A stretch of DNA of 64,000 bases from Idiomarina aquatica (GCF_003987185.1 NZ_PIPS01000001.1:1116001-1180000), one strand, 5' to 3'. Shown: positions 1-9,233, counted from the first letter of the stretch. The notes: a model not told the origin generated them from the letters alone. Made by a program: numbers and translations.

Positions 1-328
1 ACCAACCTGAAGCTACGACGTTGTCCCAGTCTCCTTCAACGTCTAAGGCTGCAAAAATTCCAGCTTCAGTTGCTGCTGGGTATCCATTCGTAACATCGAC
101 AGAGTTACCGTTACCTATACTAACTGAGGCATCATTAGAATTGATAAGAGCCTTTCCGTGAACCATCTCAGAAGCCGCTTTAGCACTGCCAAGTAGACCG
201 TTAACTGTGCTCGTCCGAGCATCACTCGAAAAATTAATAAACTGAGGCGCAGCCGTAACCGCCAAAATCCCTAATACCACGATCACGATGATCAGTTCGA
301 TCAGTGTGAAACCTTTTTGATTGCGCAT
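1..328 (-). CDS. mshA: MSHA major pilin MshA (3' end outside the window)
   Basis: This is a type IV prepilin, the main structural subunit of the MSHA pilus. Translating the minus strand from the ATG at 328 gives a very short leader, MRNQKG, then FTLIELIIVIVVLGILAV. That is the class III cleavage site (Gly|Phe), the conserved Glu at +5 and the hydrophobic assembly helix. 109 codons are visible and the reading frame runs off position 1, so the C-terminal part with its disulphide loop is missing. It lies 62 nt downstream of mshB in the same direction, in the usual mshB-mshA order. A purine-rich GAGAG tract precedes the start. The product is anchored in the inner membrane before assembly. The type IV pilin call is certain. 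The MshA name rests on operon position and the leader. Confidence 0.9.
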   Translation of the reverse strand, partial: MRNQKGFTLIELIIVIVVLGILAVTAAPQFINFSSDARTSTVNGLLGSAKAASEMVHGKALINSNDASVSIGNGNSVDVTNGYPAATEAGIFAALDVEGDWDNVVASGW

Positions 329-390
329 GATAGTACTCTCTCTTTGTTTTACTAAGTTAAAAAATAAGTCGTTAAACGCGGGCCACGCTA

Positions 391-1002
391 TCAGTTATCG
401 TTATTACTGAACACGGTGACACCACCATTTCTGGGGTTGTACACAAAGGCATTGCCGGTGGTGCGATAGTCCTCACCTGCCGGTTCTGCGGCCAAGTTTT
501 TGATGGTGTTCGCCAGATAGTAAACACACAACTGATTATCCATACTGGGTTCTGGATTCGGGGTGGCGTAGGTGAAATAGCGATTTTCGCCTAAGCCATT
601 ATAGTCGTCGGTGACGGTGGGTGAGCCTTGCAGTATGCCCTGCATCAGGCTCACGCAATCGGCGCCGGTTAAATTGGCATCGTGAATGCTGTCATCGCCT
701 CGTGCGGTAACCGGGTAACCGGTGTTGCCATCAACATAAATCGGCAACGAGTCCAGTTCGACCTGTGCGCCGGCACCATTGCTGTCATTGCCGCGCGGGC
801 GGCCTCGCAGTTCCCATTCACCACGGGCGATACCAACCGCACTGGCAAAGCCACCGGCTACCCCTTCGATCGCTGAGTCTTCAGCATCGGCGGTTACGTC
901 GGTAAAGCGCGGCAAGGCCGAGGCAGCAAGCAGCCCTAGTATGACCACCACAATGATCAACTCGATAATGGTAAAACCTGATTGTTGCTTTGCCGAAACC
1001 AT
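391..1002 (-). CDS. mshB: MSHA minor pilin MshB
   Basis: This 203-residue prepilin-like protein has the leader MVSAKQQSG followed by FTIIELIIVVVILGLLAA, so it carries the prepilin peptidase site, Glu+5 and an N-terminal transmembrane helix. The rest is a globular pilin domain with one Cys pair (around residues 113 and 158) that may form the C-terminal loop. It sits between mshF and mshA, exactly where mshB is found in other MSHA operons. A 78-nt gap separates it from mshF and includes a small perfect palindrome (1039-1053). An AAGGAAAT Shine-Dalgarno tract precedes the ATG. MshB proteins are minor pilins thought to prime or cap the fibre. The pilin class is certain and the name is from context. 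Confidence 0.88.
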   Translation of the reverse strand: MVSAKQQSGFTIIELIIVVVILGLLAASALPRFTDVTADAEDSAIEGVAGGFASAVGIARGEWELRGRPRGNDSNGAGAQVELDSLPIYVDGNTGYPVTARGDDSIHDANLTGADCVSLMQGILQGSPTVTDDYNGLGENRYFTYATPNPEPSMDNQLCVYYLANTIKNLAAEPAGEDYRTTGNAFVYNPRNGGVTVFSNNDN

Positions 1003-1080
1003 CAGTTATTTCCTTAAAAAATGTAAGAATATTCTATAACGTAATGTTTACGTTTCATAGTCTTTACGGTCAAACTGTCA

Positions 1081-1527
1081 TCATTTCAACTGCCCTGTGC
1101 GGGCGTCATAAACAAGCCGCAATGTCGCTTCAGCGTCTGTCGTAGCTACCCAAAACCAACATTGCTGCGACTGCAGTTCGACACGCGGATGCAAACGTCC
1201 GCCGGCTAACATTTGCCATAACCGTAGACAGCCATTGTCAATGCCGGGCCATCCCTGCCGATTCATGCGTACCTGAAAGTCCTCTCGTTGCGTTTGCAAC
1301 GTTATTTGCGGAGGCTTTCCCTGCCGCAGCCATTCGGTCCGCGCCAGCATCGCGTTTTCATTAAAGCGCTTTTGCACGACCTCGCGTTCAGCAGCCTGCC
1401 AGCCCCAGCGGTCGTTAAATATACCCACCTCGAGCAACTTCATCACCAGCAGCGCCATCACCGTAATCACCACCAGGTTCTGCAACCAGCGCAATAACCG
1501 TGAGCGTGACTTTTCTTCGGCGCTCAT
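1081..1527 (-). CDS. mshF: MSHA biogenesis protein MshF
   Basis: A 148-residue protein with one N-terminal membrane segment (roughly residues 14-34, LQNLVVITVMALLVMKLLEV) and a periplasmic domain. It has no enzyme motif. Position between mshG and mshB identifies it as MshF, a poorly conserved pilus assembly component of unknown exact role. I place the start at the ATG at 1527, which overlaps the mshG stop by one base (TGATG) behind a G-rich run. A longer frame from 1560 exists but lies inside mshG. The one-base overlap implies translational coupling with mshG. Family assignment rests mainly on synteny. Confidence 0.75.
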   Translation of the reverse strand: MSAEEKSRSRLLRWLQNLVVITVMALLVMKLLEVGIFNDRWGWQAAEREVVQKRFNENAMLARTEWLRQGKPPQITLQTQREDFQVRMNRQGWPGIDNGCLRLWQMLAGGRLHPRVELQSQQCWFWVATTDAEATLRLVYDARTGQLK

Positions 1528-2774
1528 CAGCCCCCCTGGTAAGCACTCATCATGTCCCACATTGGGGTAAAAATACCCAGCGCCAGAATCAGTACCATGA
1601 CAGCGACCACCGCTATCATGGCGGGCTCGATGCGGGCCGTCAGGGTTTTCAGGTCGTAATCGGTTTCACGCTCATAATACTCGGCCACCTCTTTTAATAG
1701 CGTATCGATGCGTCCGGTTTCTTCCCCTACCACGATCATTTGCATCACTAGCGGTGTAAACAGGCTTGACTGCCTGGCCGCACGCGACAAATTGTCGCCC
1801 CGTTCGATGGAGCGGCGAATGTCGATGATTTTCTTTTCCATCCAGGCGTTGTCCACTGCCTCGGCTACCAGCGACAAGGCTTGGGTCAGTGGCACTCCCG
1901 CCCCCAGCATCACCGAAAACGATCGTGAAAACCGCGCCAGCATTGAACGTTCTAAAATGCTACCTATCACCGGCACCTTAAGTTTTAAACTGTCCCAAAA
2001 CAGGCGTCCGGAGGGCTGACTGACGTAGTAGCGGATGCCGATAACGCCGCCCAGTATTGCCATCAGCATCAACGGCCAGTAATTGACAAAAACGCTGGAG
2101 GTACCTAACAACGCCCGTGTTGCCCAAGGCAACTCGACGTTGAAGCGGCTAAACATATCGGCAAAGGTCGGGATGACGAAAATATTCAGTACGAACATCG
2201 CCACAACCAGCGCAATCAGTACAAAGCTTGGGTAGCGGGTCGCCGCTTTAATGCGTTTACGCGTATCCTGTTCTTTTTCCAGATACAGCGCTAACTGCTC
2301 AAACGATTCTTCTAATTGACCGGTGTTTTCACCCACATGGACAATCGCAATCACCAGTTTAGGGAACACTTTTTTATGCTGCGACAGGCCGGCGGATAAG
2401 GTGCGTCCGCGCTCCAACTGACTATGAACGTCTTTCAACGCTTTTTTCATGCGTTTGTTGTGGGTGCTGTCGGCAAGTCCGTCTATCGCCCGCAAAATCG
2501 GGATACCGGCGTTAGTTAACGAATACATCTGCCGGCAGAAGATAATCAGTTGTTCAAGCTCAACACTGGGCTCTAGCGCATCCTTTAACACCTGCAACCA
2601 ATCATTACCACTGCTTTTCGGCGCAGCGGCTCCGGAAGCCGTATTGGCCTCGACCTGTACCGGGACCAAACCGCGCGACATAATGGCTTTGGCGGCGGCC
2701 CGTGAGTCAGCCGCCTCAATGCTGCCCCTTTGCAACTTGCCTTGTTTGTCACGAGCTTGATAGCGAAACTTCAT
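1527..2774 (-). CDS. mshG: MSHA inner-membrane platform protein MshG (PilC/GspF family)
   Basis: This 415-residue polytopic protein begins MKFRYQARDKQGKLQRG, the typical start of PilC/GspF platform proteins. It contains two T2SSF domains (about 75-200 and 275-400) with three transmembrane stretches near residues 180-205, 228-250 and 380-408. The family platform sits in the inner membrane and couples the MshE ATPase to pilin extraction and polymerisation. It starts one base after the mshE stop and overlaps mshF by one base, so it is inside one translationally coupled operon. Length is normal for the family. Confidence 0.95.
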   Translation of the reverse strand: MKFRYQARDKQGKLQRGSIEAADSRAAAKAIMSRGLVPVQVEANTASGAAAPKSSGNDWLQVLKDALEPSVELEQLIIFCRQMYSLTNAGIPILRAIDGLADSTHNKRMKKALKDVHSQLERGRTLSAGLSQHKKVFPKLVIAIVHVGENTGQLEESFEQLALYLEKEQDTRKRIKAATRYPSFVLIALVVAMFVLNIFVIPTFADMFSRFNVELPWATRALLGTSSVFVNYWPLMLMAILGGVIGIRYYVSQPSGRLFWDSLKLKVPVIGSILERSMLARFSRSFSVMLGAGVPLTQALSLVAEAVDNAWMEKKIIDIRRSIERGDNLSRAARQSSLFTPLVMQMIVVGEETGRIDTLLKEVAEYYERETDYDLKTLTARIEPAMIAVVAVMVLILALGIFTPMWDMMSAYQGG

Positions 2775-2775
2775 G

Positions 2776-4539
2776 TTAACGCTCCGCCTGCTCTACGTCG
2801 GCATCGGTATCCACCGTCGCCGGGGTAATGTTGTCCTCAACACTCTCAGCCAGGAACAGCGCTTCTTCGACACTGGTAATGCCTTGCTTTGCGTAATCCA
2901 GCGCCACCAAGGCCATCGAGCGAAAGCCAGTGGACTCATTGGCCGCTTCCGCAAAGCGCTGGGTATCGTTCATGCGCAGGGCATCCATCATTGCCCGGTT
3001 CATTTCCAGTAGTTCAAACACACCTATCCGGCCTTTGTAGCCGGTATGGTTGCAATGCTGACAGCCCCTACCTTTTTTGTAGCTATGCCCGGAGCTGCCC
3101 TTTTCGAGGTGTTCTAGTAGCGACTCCTGTTCTGGCTCTAATGGCGTATCCGTAGCGCAGCGTTCGCACACACGCCGTACCAGTCGCTGCGCAATAATGC
3201 CACGCAATGCGGCAGCAACCAGATAGGAAGGCGCGCCCATGTCAATCAAGCGCATAGCACTGGTAATGGCATCGTTGGTGTGCAAGGTCGACAACACCAA
3301 GTGACCGGTAATCGCACCACGTAAGCCGATTTCCACGGTTTCATGGTCACGCATCTCACCCACCATGATGATATCGGGGTCCTGACGCAGCGTGGTTCGT
3401 AGTACCCGGGCAAAGTCGAGACCGATTTTACTGCTGGTCTGCACCTGAGAAATCCGCGGCAACCGATACTCGACCGGGTCTTCAACGGTGATGACCTTTT
3501 TACTTTCGGTGTTAAGTTCACTTAATGCGCCGTAAAGAGTGGTGGTTTTACCCGAGCCGGTTGGTCCGGTTACCAGCAACATGCCATGGGGCCGGTTGAT
3601 GAGCGCACGAACACGCTTCAGCAGCGGTTCCGGCATGCCGGTCTGATCCAGCGAGAGAATGCCACTGGTTTGGTCCAGCAGACGCATAACGCAGGACTCA
3701 CCGTACTGAACGGGCATTGTCGATACCCGCACATCGATATTCTTCTTTTTGATCTTGATGTTGAAACGGCCGTCCTGAGGTAATCGGCGCTCTGAGATAT
3801 CCATGCCTGACATCAGCTTTAAGCGCAACACCAAAGCACTGGCGATATTGGTCTCATCAAGAATGTTTTCCTGCAGTACTCCGTCGACCCGCTGACGGAT
3901 CCGCAGCATATTCTCGTCGGGTTCGATATGAATGTCCGAGGCCCGCACTTGCACCGCATCTTCAAAGATGGACTGCAGCAGCTTGGCGACGGTCGCATCC
4001 TCTCCTTCCTCGTCGAGGCTCAGGGCGCCCAGTTCAAACTCAGCCGTGTCCTCGTATTCGTCCTGCAACTGGCTGGCGAAGGTTTCAATATCTTTAGTGC
4101 GCCGGTAGAGACTGTCAAACGCCTGCAACAGGTCGGTTTCTGCGACTACCGCAATATCCACTTCTCGCGGTGCCAGTTGTTGATTCACCTGGTCGATGGC
4201 GGCCAAATCCGCTGGATCGCTCATCGCCACTTTGGCGTGACCGTTATCAGCCTCGTAAACCAGCGCCCGGTGGCGGCGTGCCTGTACCTCAGGCAACAAC
4301 TCAACGACCTGCTGTGGGATCTTCTGATCGCTTAACGACACCGTCGGAATTTTCAACTGCTGCGCAAGGAATTCCGTTAACTGTTGCTCACTGATAAAGC
4401 CAAGTTCAATCAGCGTTGCGCCAAGCTTACGGCCGGACTGCTTTTGCTCTTTCAGTGCCGAATCCAGTTGCTTCTCAGAAATGACTTGCTCGTGAACCAG
4501 CAAGTCACCCAAGCGCATTTTAAGGCGTGGACGTTGCAT
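2776..4539 (-). CDS. mshE: MSHA pilus extension ATPase MshE with N-terminal c-di-GMP domain
   Basis: This is a GspE/PilB-type secretion ATPase that powers pilus extension. Walker A is GPTGSGKTTT near residue 325, followed by Asp and His boxes. A tetracysteine zinc site (CERC and CQHC) lies near 455-490. The N-terminus carries the MshEN domain that binds cyclic di-GMP in this family, with repeats RLGDLLVHEQVI and KLGATLIELGFI. The first repeat has Gln where the consensus has Gly. I choose the ATG at 4539 (MQRPRLKM, 587 aa) because AGGAG lies five bases upstream and the N-terminus matches the family. It overlaps the end of mshN by 20 nt. An upstream frame to 4572 and an internal ATG at 4518 are less likely. 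Confidence 0.95.
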   Translation of the reverse strand: MQRPRLKMRLGDLLVHEQVISEKQLDSALKEQKQSGRKLGATLIELGFISEQQLTEFLAQQLKIPTVSLSDQKIPQQVVELLPEVQARRHRALVYEADNGHAKVAMSDPADLAAIDQVNQQLAPREVDIAVVAETDLLQAFDSLYRRTKDIETFASQLQDEYEDTAEFELGALSLDEEGEDATVAKLLQSIFEDAVQVRASDIHIEPDENMLRIRQRVDGVLQENILDETNIASALVLRLKLMSGMDISERRLPQDGRFNIKIKKKNIDVRVSTMPVQYGESCVMRLLDQTSGILSLDQTGMPEPLLKRVRALINRPHGMLLVTGPTGSGKTTTLYGALSELNTESKKVITVEDPVEYRLPRISQVQTSSKIGLDFARVLRTTLRQDPDIIMVGEMRDHETVEIGLRGAITGHLVLSTLHTNDAITSAMRLIDMGAPSYLVAAALRGIIAQRLVRRVCERCATDTPLEPEQESLLEHLEKGSSGHSYKKGRGCQHCNHTGYKGRIGVFELLEMNRAMMDALRMNDTQRFAEAANESTGFRSMALVALDYAKQGITSVEEALFLAESVEDNITPATVDTDADVEQAER

Positions 4540-5596
4540 GCTGGCTCCTGAGTCGTTTGATCTGTTCGGCAATAAAATTCAGCGTCGGGGTGTGCTCGAT
4601 CCGCGCGGCCGCCTGCTCAAATTCAGCCAATGCCTGCTGTGGGTGCTGTTCGCGCAGTGCCAGCGCCAACCCCAGTCGCCAACGACCATTATCCGGTTGA
4701 GCGTTAACCAGTGCGCGGTAGCTTTGCTGCATTGCGTCATTATCATCAAGTTGTTGCGCCAGTTCGGCTTGTAGCTGGTAATACTGGGGTAGCTCCGTCG
4801 CCGCAGGCTGATGCTGTACCAGTAACTGCAGAGCCAACTGCGGCTGGGCTTGTTTTTCCAGCATAGATGCCGCCAACAGTCGCAGTGAATGCGCCTGCGG
4901 GAACTGCTGCAGCCCTTCGCGCAAAATCGCAAGGGCTTGGGTGGTCTGCCCTCGGCCATATTCCAGCGCGGCCCACTCTTTGCGCACATCATGCCATTGT
5001 GGCTGGGCATTCAGGGCTGCTTCGTAGTGGCTGGCAGCATCCGTGAATAGCCCTTGTTTTTGTGCCTGCTCGGCTTTTTGTCGCTGGCGTTCGGCAACTT
5101 CTGCGGCAGTGAGCTGTACGCTTTGCTTGCTAAAGCTGCCAGTGCTAGCGCGTTGCTCACTTTCGCTTGCCGTGTCGTCTGATTGTTGCTGCTCATTTAG
5201 GGTTGGCTCAACCGCGATAGGCTCGGGTAATTCAAGCTCAGCAACTCGCGACGGCGCGGCTTCATTCTCTTCCGCCACTTCAGCAACGCGTTTATCACTC
5301 CCGGTATCCGGTTTGGACGCTGCTGCCTTCACCGGCTCTGATCGCTCGGACTGTGGCTGTTGCGATGGTCGTTGCTGAACCGGTTCAGTAGCCTGAGACG
5401 TTGACGAAACGGAGGCGTTATTCCAGACGTAATAGCCCACAGCAACGACCGTCACCATCACAACGACCAGCAACAGCCACAGCAGCCGGCTGCCGCTTCT
5501 GCTCGGCGGCGCAACGGCTGAGCCATGTCCACCGCCCGAGCCATTGTGCTGGTTGCGCTTATCCAGGTCATTCAATACTTTATTGATAATACTCAA
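4520..5596 (-). CDS. mshN: MSHA biogenesis TPR protein MshN
   Basis: A 358-residue bitopic protein: a cytoplasmic start SIINKVLNDLDKR (an MshN/GspA-like signature), one transmembrane helix around residues 35-55, a long Glu/Ser/Gln-rich linker, then TPR-like helical repeats covering about residues 170-350. It probably acts as a periplasmic scaffold in the MSHA complex. I favour the TTG at 5596, which overlaps the mshM stop (TTGA) and leaves the family N-terminus. GGGAG lies 8 nt upstream. A GTG at 5611 in the same frame would add five residues, but it overlaps that Shine-Dalgarno tract. The 3' end overlaps mshE. Confidence 0.88.
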   Translation of the reverse strand: MSIINKVLNDLDKRNQHNGSGGGHGSAVAPPSRSGSRLLWLLLVVVMVTVVAVGYYVWNNASVSSTSQATEPVQQRPSQQPQSERSEPVKAAASKPDTGSDKRVAEVAEENEAAPSRVAELELPEPIAVEPTLNEQQQSDDTASESEQRASTGSFSKQSVQLTAAEVAERQRQKAEQAQKQGLFTDAASHYEAALNAQPQWHDVRKEWAALEYGRGQTTQALAILREGLQQFPQAHSLRLLAASMLEKQAQPQLALQLLVQHQPAATELPQYYQLQAELAQQLDDNDAMQQSYRALVNAQPDNGRWRLGLALALREQHPQQALAEFEQAAARIEHTPTLNFIAEQIKRLRSQHATSTP

Positions 5597-6537
5597 CCCA
5601 GTAACTCCCACGGCAGATAGTCGACAAACAGCGCTCCTAACGCGACCACTAGCCCAACGCTAAAAAGTAGAGTCCACAAGAACAGGCGATAACGGCGACT
5701 GCGGTAGATGACATCGTCGGTATCGGCAGCGGCCAGTTTGACATCATTCAGCGTGAGTTGATGGCGGCCTTCGCCAAACGCCAGCAGCAACATTTTATGG
5801 CACAACATGTTAACCAACCGCGGTATCCCTCTGCTGCATTCATAAATGGAAGCCACCACTTTGGCTGAAAAAATGGGCGCTCCGCTATAGCCGGCAATGC
5901 GCATGCGGTGGCCAATATATTCGCTGGTTTCATCAGCGTTCATTGCCGTTAATTGGTAGGAGAAGCTGATGCGTTGGCGCAACTGTCGAAACCGATGCTG
6001 TTGCAGTCGATCGTCTAACTCAGGCTGCCCAACCAGCACGATGTGCAGCAGTTTGCGGGATTGTGTTTCCAGGTTAGAAAGCAGCCGCACCGCTTCGAGG
6101 CTCTCTTCCGGCAACGCCTGTGCCTCATCAATGATCAGCACCACCGACTGACCATGTTGATTAATCTCCAGAAGGCGTTGTTGCAGTGCGCGCGCTAACT
6201 GATGCTCGCCGCCAATAGCCTGGGTATCCACTTCCAGCTCTTGCGCGATAGCTCGCCGCAGCTCTTCCGGGCTGAGGTAGGAGTCAGGCACGTAAGCGGT
6301 TTTAAAAAAGTCAGGTATGTCCTCAAGCAGCCGCCGACACAGCAAGGTTTTCCCGGTGCCGACCTCACCGGTTACTTTAATAAAACCCTCGCCGGTTTTC
6401 AGCGCCGTCAGCACCACCTTAGCCGCCTGATGATGGCTTTTAAGATCACAATAAAACTGCGTATTCGGCGTTATTGTGAACGGTAGCTGCTGCAGACCAT
6501 AGTGATACAAATACATCCCGACGACACCCGCTTTCAT
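5593..6537 (-). CDS. mshM: MSHA biogenesis ATPase MshM (ExeA-like AAA)
   Basis: An AAA ATPase of the ExeA/GspA family: Walker A GEVGTGKTLL near residue 58, Walker B VVLIIDEAQ near 130, a sensor-type GIPRLVN motif near 240 and a single C-terminal transmembrane segment (about 285-308). ExeA-type ATPases help assemble or place the outer-membrane secretin, consistent with mshL directly upstream. The ATG at 6537 overlaps the mshL stop (TAATG), but the family N-terminus aligns from the ATG at 6516 (MYLYHYGL). Neither start has a strong Shine-Dalgarno sequence, so the first seven residues are uncertain. Confidence 0.92.
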   Translation of the reverse strand: MKAGVVGMYLYHYGLQQLPFTITPNTQFYCDLKSHHQAAKVVLTALKTGEGFIKVTGEVGTGKTLLCRRLLEDIPDFFKTAYVPDSYLSPEELRRAIAQELEVDTQAIGGEHQLARALQQRLLEINQHGQSVVLIIDEAQALPEESLEAVRLLSNLETQSRKLLHIVLVGQPELDDRLQQHRFRQLRQRISFSYQLTAMNADETSEYIGHRMRIAGYSGAPIFSAKVVASIYECSRGIPRLVNMLCHKMLLLAFGEGRHQLTLNDVKLAAADTDDVIYRSRRYRLFLWTLLFSVGLVVALGALFVDYLPWELLG

Positions 6538-8234
6538 TAATCCGTTAAATCAGGAAACCATGTTTTCAAGAGTTCCCGTGAACGTTCCAGTTCCTGTTGC
6601 CACGTATCCGCGCCAATGACCGTTGGTTTGATCAGAATGACCAACTCTTTTTTCTCGACCCGATTGGCACGGTTTTTAAACAAGTTACCCAATAACGGCA
6701 AGTCTCCCAGTAACGGTACTTGCTCGATGTCTTCGGTGGTGGTGGTTTGCATTAAACCGCCCAGTACCACAATTTCGCCGTTGCGAGCGCGGACAATGGT
6801 GTCGCTCTCACGAATATTACTGCGTGCCAGCGGCAAGCGCAGTGTTTCATCGCCTATTTCGATGACTTTTTCCTGCTCCGCAGTTTCTACCACGGACGGG
6901 TGAACATGCAGGGTGACCACATCGTCATCACTGATTTGCGGCGTCACATCCAACGAAATACCGGAGAAAAATGGTGTCAGTTCAATGTCCGAGCTGGTTA
7001 ACGCATCATTAAGGCCCGTGGTGTTGGTCTGCGACTGAACGTCAGTAACGTAATACTCGTCTTCACCAATTTTAATGACCGCTTTTTGGTTATTCGATGC
7101 ACTGACGCGAGGGTTCGACAGCACCTGCACGGAGCCCTGGGTTTGTAGCAGCTGTAAGAAGCTGGAAAAATTATTGTCGCTAAAGCGCAACCCGAATAAG
7201 CCATTGGACGTGGCGCTGGCAAGGTCTGCTGGGGTTGAGCCATTAAAGTTCACATCGAACCCCGACCCCAAACCATCGGCAAATTCATCCAGCTTGCTCC
7301 ACTGTATGCCTTGCTCAAACCCATCGGCCAGTGTCACTTCAACAATCCGGGCTTCAAGAATGACCTGTCGCTGCAGGCGCGTTTGCAGCGTGGCCAGAAA
7401 CTCACCCACTGCACGTAGCTTAGACGGCTGTGCGGTAACACTAACAATGCCAGCCTGCGGTGACATCACCACAGAACTGCCGTTGCCGGCCACTTTGCTG
7501 ATCATGTCTTCGAGCTCGCCCCAGATATCCGTTTCGGACTGCGAACTGACACTGGCTCCGTTGCCGCCCTGCATCCGCTGGTTTGAGCTATTGCTGTTGC
7601 CGGAGCCTCCGCCCAACAGCCCTGGATTATTAAAATCACTGTTGGAATTATTAAAGCTGCCGCTGCTGTTGTTTTGGTTGCCGTTATTCGCGTTCTGGCT
7701 AACCCCGCCACTGGTAATCTGCGTTTGCGACATACCGAACCGTTTTAAGGACAAATAATCCAGCGAAAAGGTTTTGGTGCGCACCCCACTTGGAAACACC
7801 TGGACCATTCGGCCGGTTTGCTTAATCTCATAACCGTAAGTGTCTTCGATCACAGCAAGCGTTTCATCAATAGTGACGTCTTTTAAGTCCAGTGAGATTT
7901 CCCCCTCCACATCGGGGTGAACGATGATGTTATACGGGGTATCCACCGTCAGGCTGTAAAAGAACTCGCGTGCATCCATGGCTTTCGCTTGCAACACAAA
8001 GCGTTGTTCTTCCACCAGATTATTGGTGTCGGACGGACTGACCTGGATCGGTTGTGCTAAGTAGGCGGCAACCGCCTCAGGAATATCGTCATTGCTCGGC
8101 TGCGGGTTCGGCTTAGCCGTTGACGTCTGTTCCAACGCCTCGTAGGCTTGCTGAGGCGCTTGGTTCGGCTGATAAGCGCAGCCTGCCATTGAGCTCAACA
8201 AGGTGATACTGATGATAAAACATCCAACTCTCAT
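6537..8234 (-). CDS. mshL: MSHA outer-membrane secretin MshL (lipoprotein)
   Basis: A 565-residue secretin that forms the outer-membrane gate for the pilus. A lipoprotein signal peptide ends at SSMAGC (Cys18). N-terminal STN/secretin-N modules (about 60-270) are interrupted by a low-complexity Asn/Ser/Gly linker near residues 180-225. The C-terminal secretin domain contains the typical VPLLGDLPLLGNLF motif near 515. Length and order match MshL/PilQ proteins. Its start overlaps the mshK stop by 4 nt (ATGA) and its stop overlaps mshM by one base, so all three should be co-translated. Confidence 0.95.
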   Translation of the reverse strand: MRVGCFIISITLLSSMAGCAYQPNQAPQQAYEALEQTSTAKPNPQPSNDDIPEAVAAYLAQPIQVSPSDTNNLVEEQRFVLQAKAMDAREFFYSLTVDTPYNIIVHPDVEGEISLDLKDVTIDETLAVIEDTYGYEIKQTGRMVQVFPSGVRTKTFSLDYLSLKRFGMSQTQITSGGVSQNANNGNQNNSSGSFNNSNSDFNNPGLLGGGSGNSNSSNQRMQGGNGASVSSQSETDIWGELEDMISKVAGNGSSVVMSPQAGIVSVTAQPSKLRAVGEFLATLQTRLQRQVILEARIVEVTLADGFEQGIQWSKLDEFADGLGSGFDVNFNGSTPADLASATSNGLFGLRFSDNNFSSFLQLLQTQGSVQVLSNPRVSASNNQKAVIKIGEDEYYVTDVQSQTNTTGLNDALTSSDIELTPFFSGISLDVTPQISDDDVVTLHVHPSVVETAEQEKVIEIGDETLRLPLARSNIRESDTIVRARNGEIVVLGGLMQTTTTEDIEQVPLLGDLPLLGNLFKNRANRVEKKELVILIKPTVIGADTWQQELERSRELLKTWFPDLTD

Positions 8235-8596
8235 TCAATTTCTCCTTGCTGACCACTACGACGCTTAATACCGCGGCTGTACATCGTCAGCTCAACTTCT
8301 TGTTGACCATTTTGCAAGCGCACCCGCTGATTCTCAATCGCAACAATTCTGAACCCGCGGATTTCATCATGATGCTGATAGCGTTGACCATTGATGATGG
8401 CATAACGGCGCTCGCCGAACACAATAATTTGGTCCAGTTCGAGCCCTTTCTGCGGTTTACCGCCGGCCGTTGCCGTAACCTGCGGTTGCCAACCATAAGG
8501 ACGGGTGGGATCTTCAGTCGCAACAGCGGTGGTGCTGAGTGTCGACAGCATCAACGTTAGTGTCAAAGGGATGTACAGTTTGTTGCCTCTAGCCAC
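8231..8596 (-). CDS. mshK: MSHA biogenesis protein MshK
   Basis: A 121-residue secreted protein with a signal peptide (about residues 6-25, ending TTAVA) followed by the EDPTRPYGWQP motif common in MshK. The small domain resembles PilP/GspC-type proteins that contact the secretin. I place the start at the GTG at 8596, seven bases after AAGGAG. TTG codons at 8599 and 8614 are in the same frame but are badly spaced or lie upstream of that site. It overlaps the mshJ end by 8 nt and mshL by 4 nt. Identity rests on synteny plus the DPTRP motif. Confidence 0.82.
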   Translation of the reverse strand: MARGNKLYIPLTLTLMLSTLSTTAVATEDPTRPYGWQPQVTATAGGKPQKGLELDQIIVFGERRYAIINGQRYQHHDEIRGFRIVAIENQRVRLQNGQQEVELTMYSRGIKRRSGQQGEIE

Positions 8597-9233
8597 CAAT
8601 GATCTCCTTATCAACGCTTAACAGTTGCCAAACGATATCGACTTCTGCCTGCGGATAATCGAGTACCTGATAATGGAAACGGTGCCATTGTACTTCCGGA
8701 TGCAACTCACGCAACTGCTGAAAAAACAACCGCAGTTCGGTGTAATTTCCCCGATACGTGGCATTAATCTGGTGCCGATACAGACTCACCGTGCCATCTT
8801 CTGCTTCAATCGGCTGTGGCGATTGCGATGCCAACGTCACCAACTGAAGCGCATCCGGGTACTGTAAGCTGCTCTCCAAAAACCGTTGACGCTCAGATTT
8901 ATTCAGCAAGGTGTACGCATCAGACACGTCCTTCAATGACATCAAACGCGACTCTTTGCGCGAAATTTGTTGCCGCAGTGGCTGATTAATGTCTTCTTGT
9001 AATTGCTGCTGCAACACATCGATTGACTGCTGTTGCTGCGCCAGCTGTTGCTCAACATTGCTCAACTGTTGCTGGTTGCGTTGATGTTGTGCTTGCAATG
9101 GCAACAGCTGGTAGCTTAACAACGGCAAGGTAACCAGTAACCAGACGGCCACCCCGATGAGCACACGTCGCTCGCGAGGTAGCTCGCCGAATTGTTCCGC
9201 CCATTGATGCCAGCGTTGCAATAGCTTATCCAT
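8589..9233 (-). CDS. mshJ: MSHA biogenesis protein MshJ (PilO-like)
   Basis: A 214-residue bitopic inner-membrane protein. A short cytoplasmic N-terminus precedes one transmembrane helix (about 24-45), a Gln-rich coiled coil (about 48-90) and a C-terminal ferredoxin-like domain, the architecture of PilO/GspM. It probably pairs with the PilN-like protein encoded just upstream to connect the cytoplasmic MshI to the secretin. Its ATG overlaps the upstream stop by one base (TAATG). No catalytic motif is expected or seen. Confidence 0.85.
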   Translation of the reverse strand: MDKLLQRWHQWAEQFGELPRERRVLIGVAVWLLVTLPLLSYQLLPLQAQHQRNQQQLSNVEQQLAQQQQSIDVLQQQLQEDINQPLRQQISRKESRLMSLKDVSDAYTLLNKSERQRFLESSLQYPDALQLVTLASQSPQPIEAEDGTVSLYRHQINATYRGNYTELRLFFQQLRELHPEVQWHRFHYQVLDYPQAEVDIVWQLLSVDKEIIGG

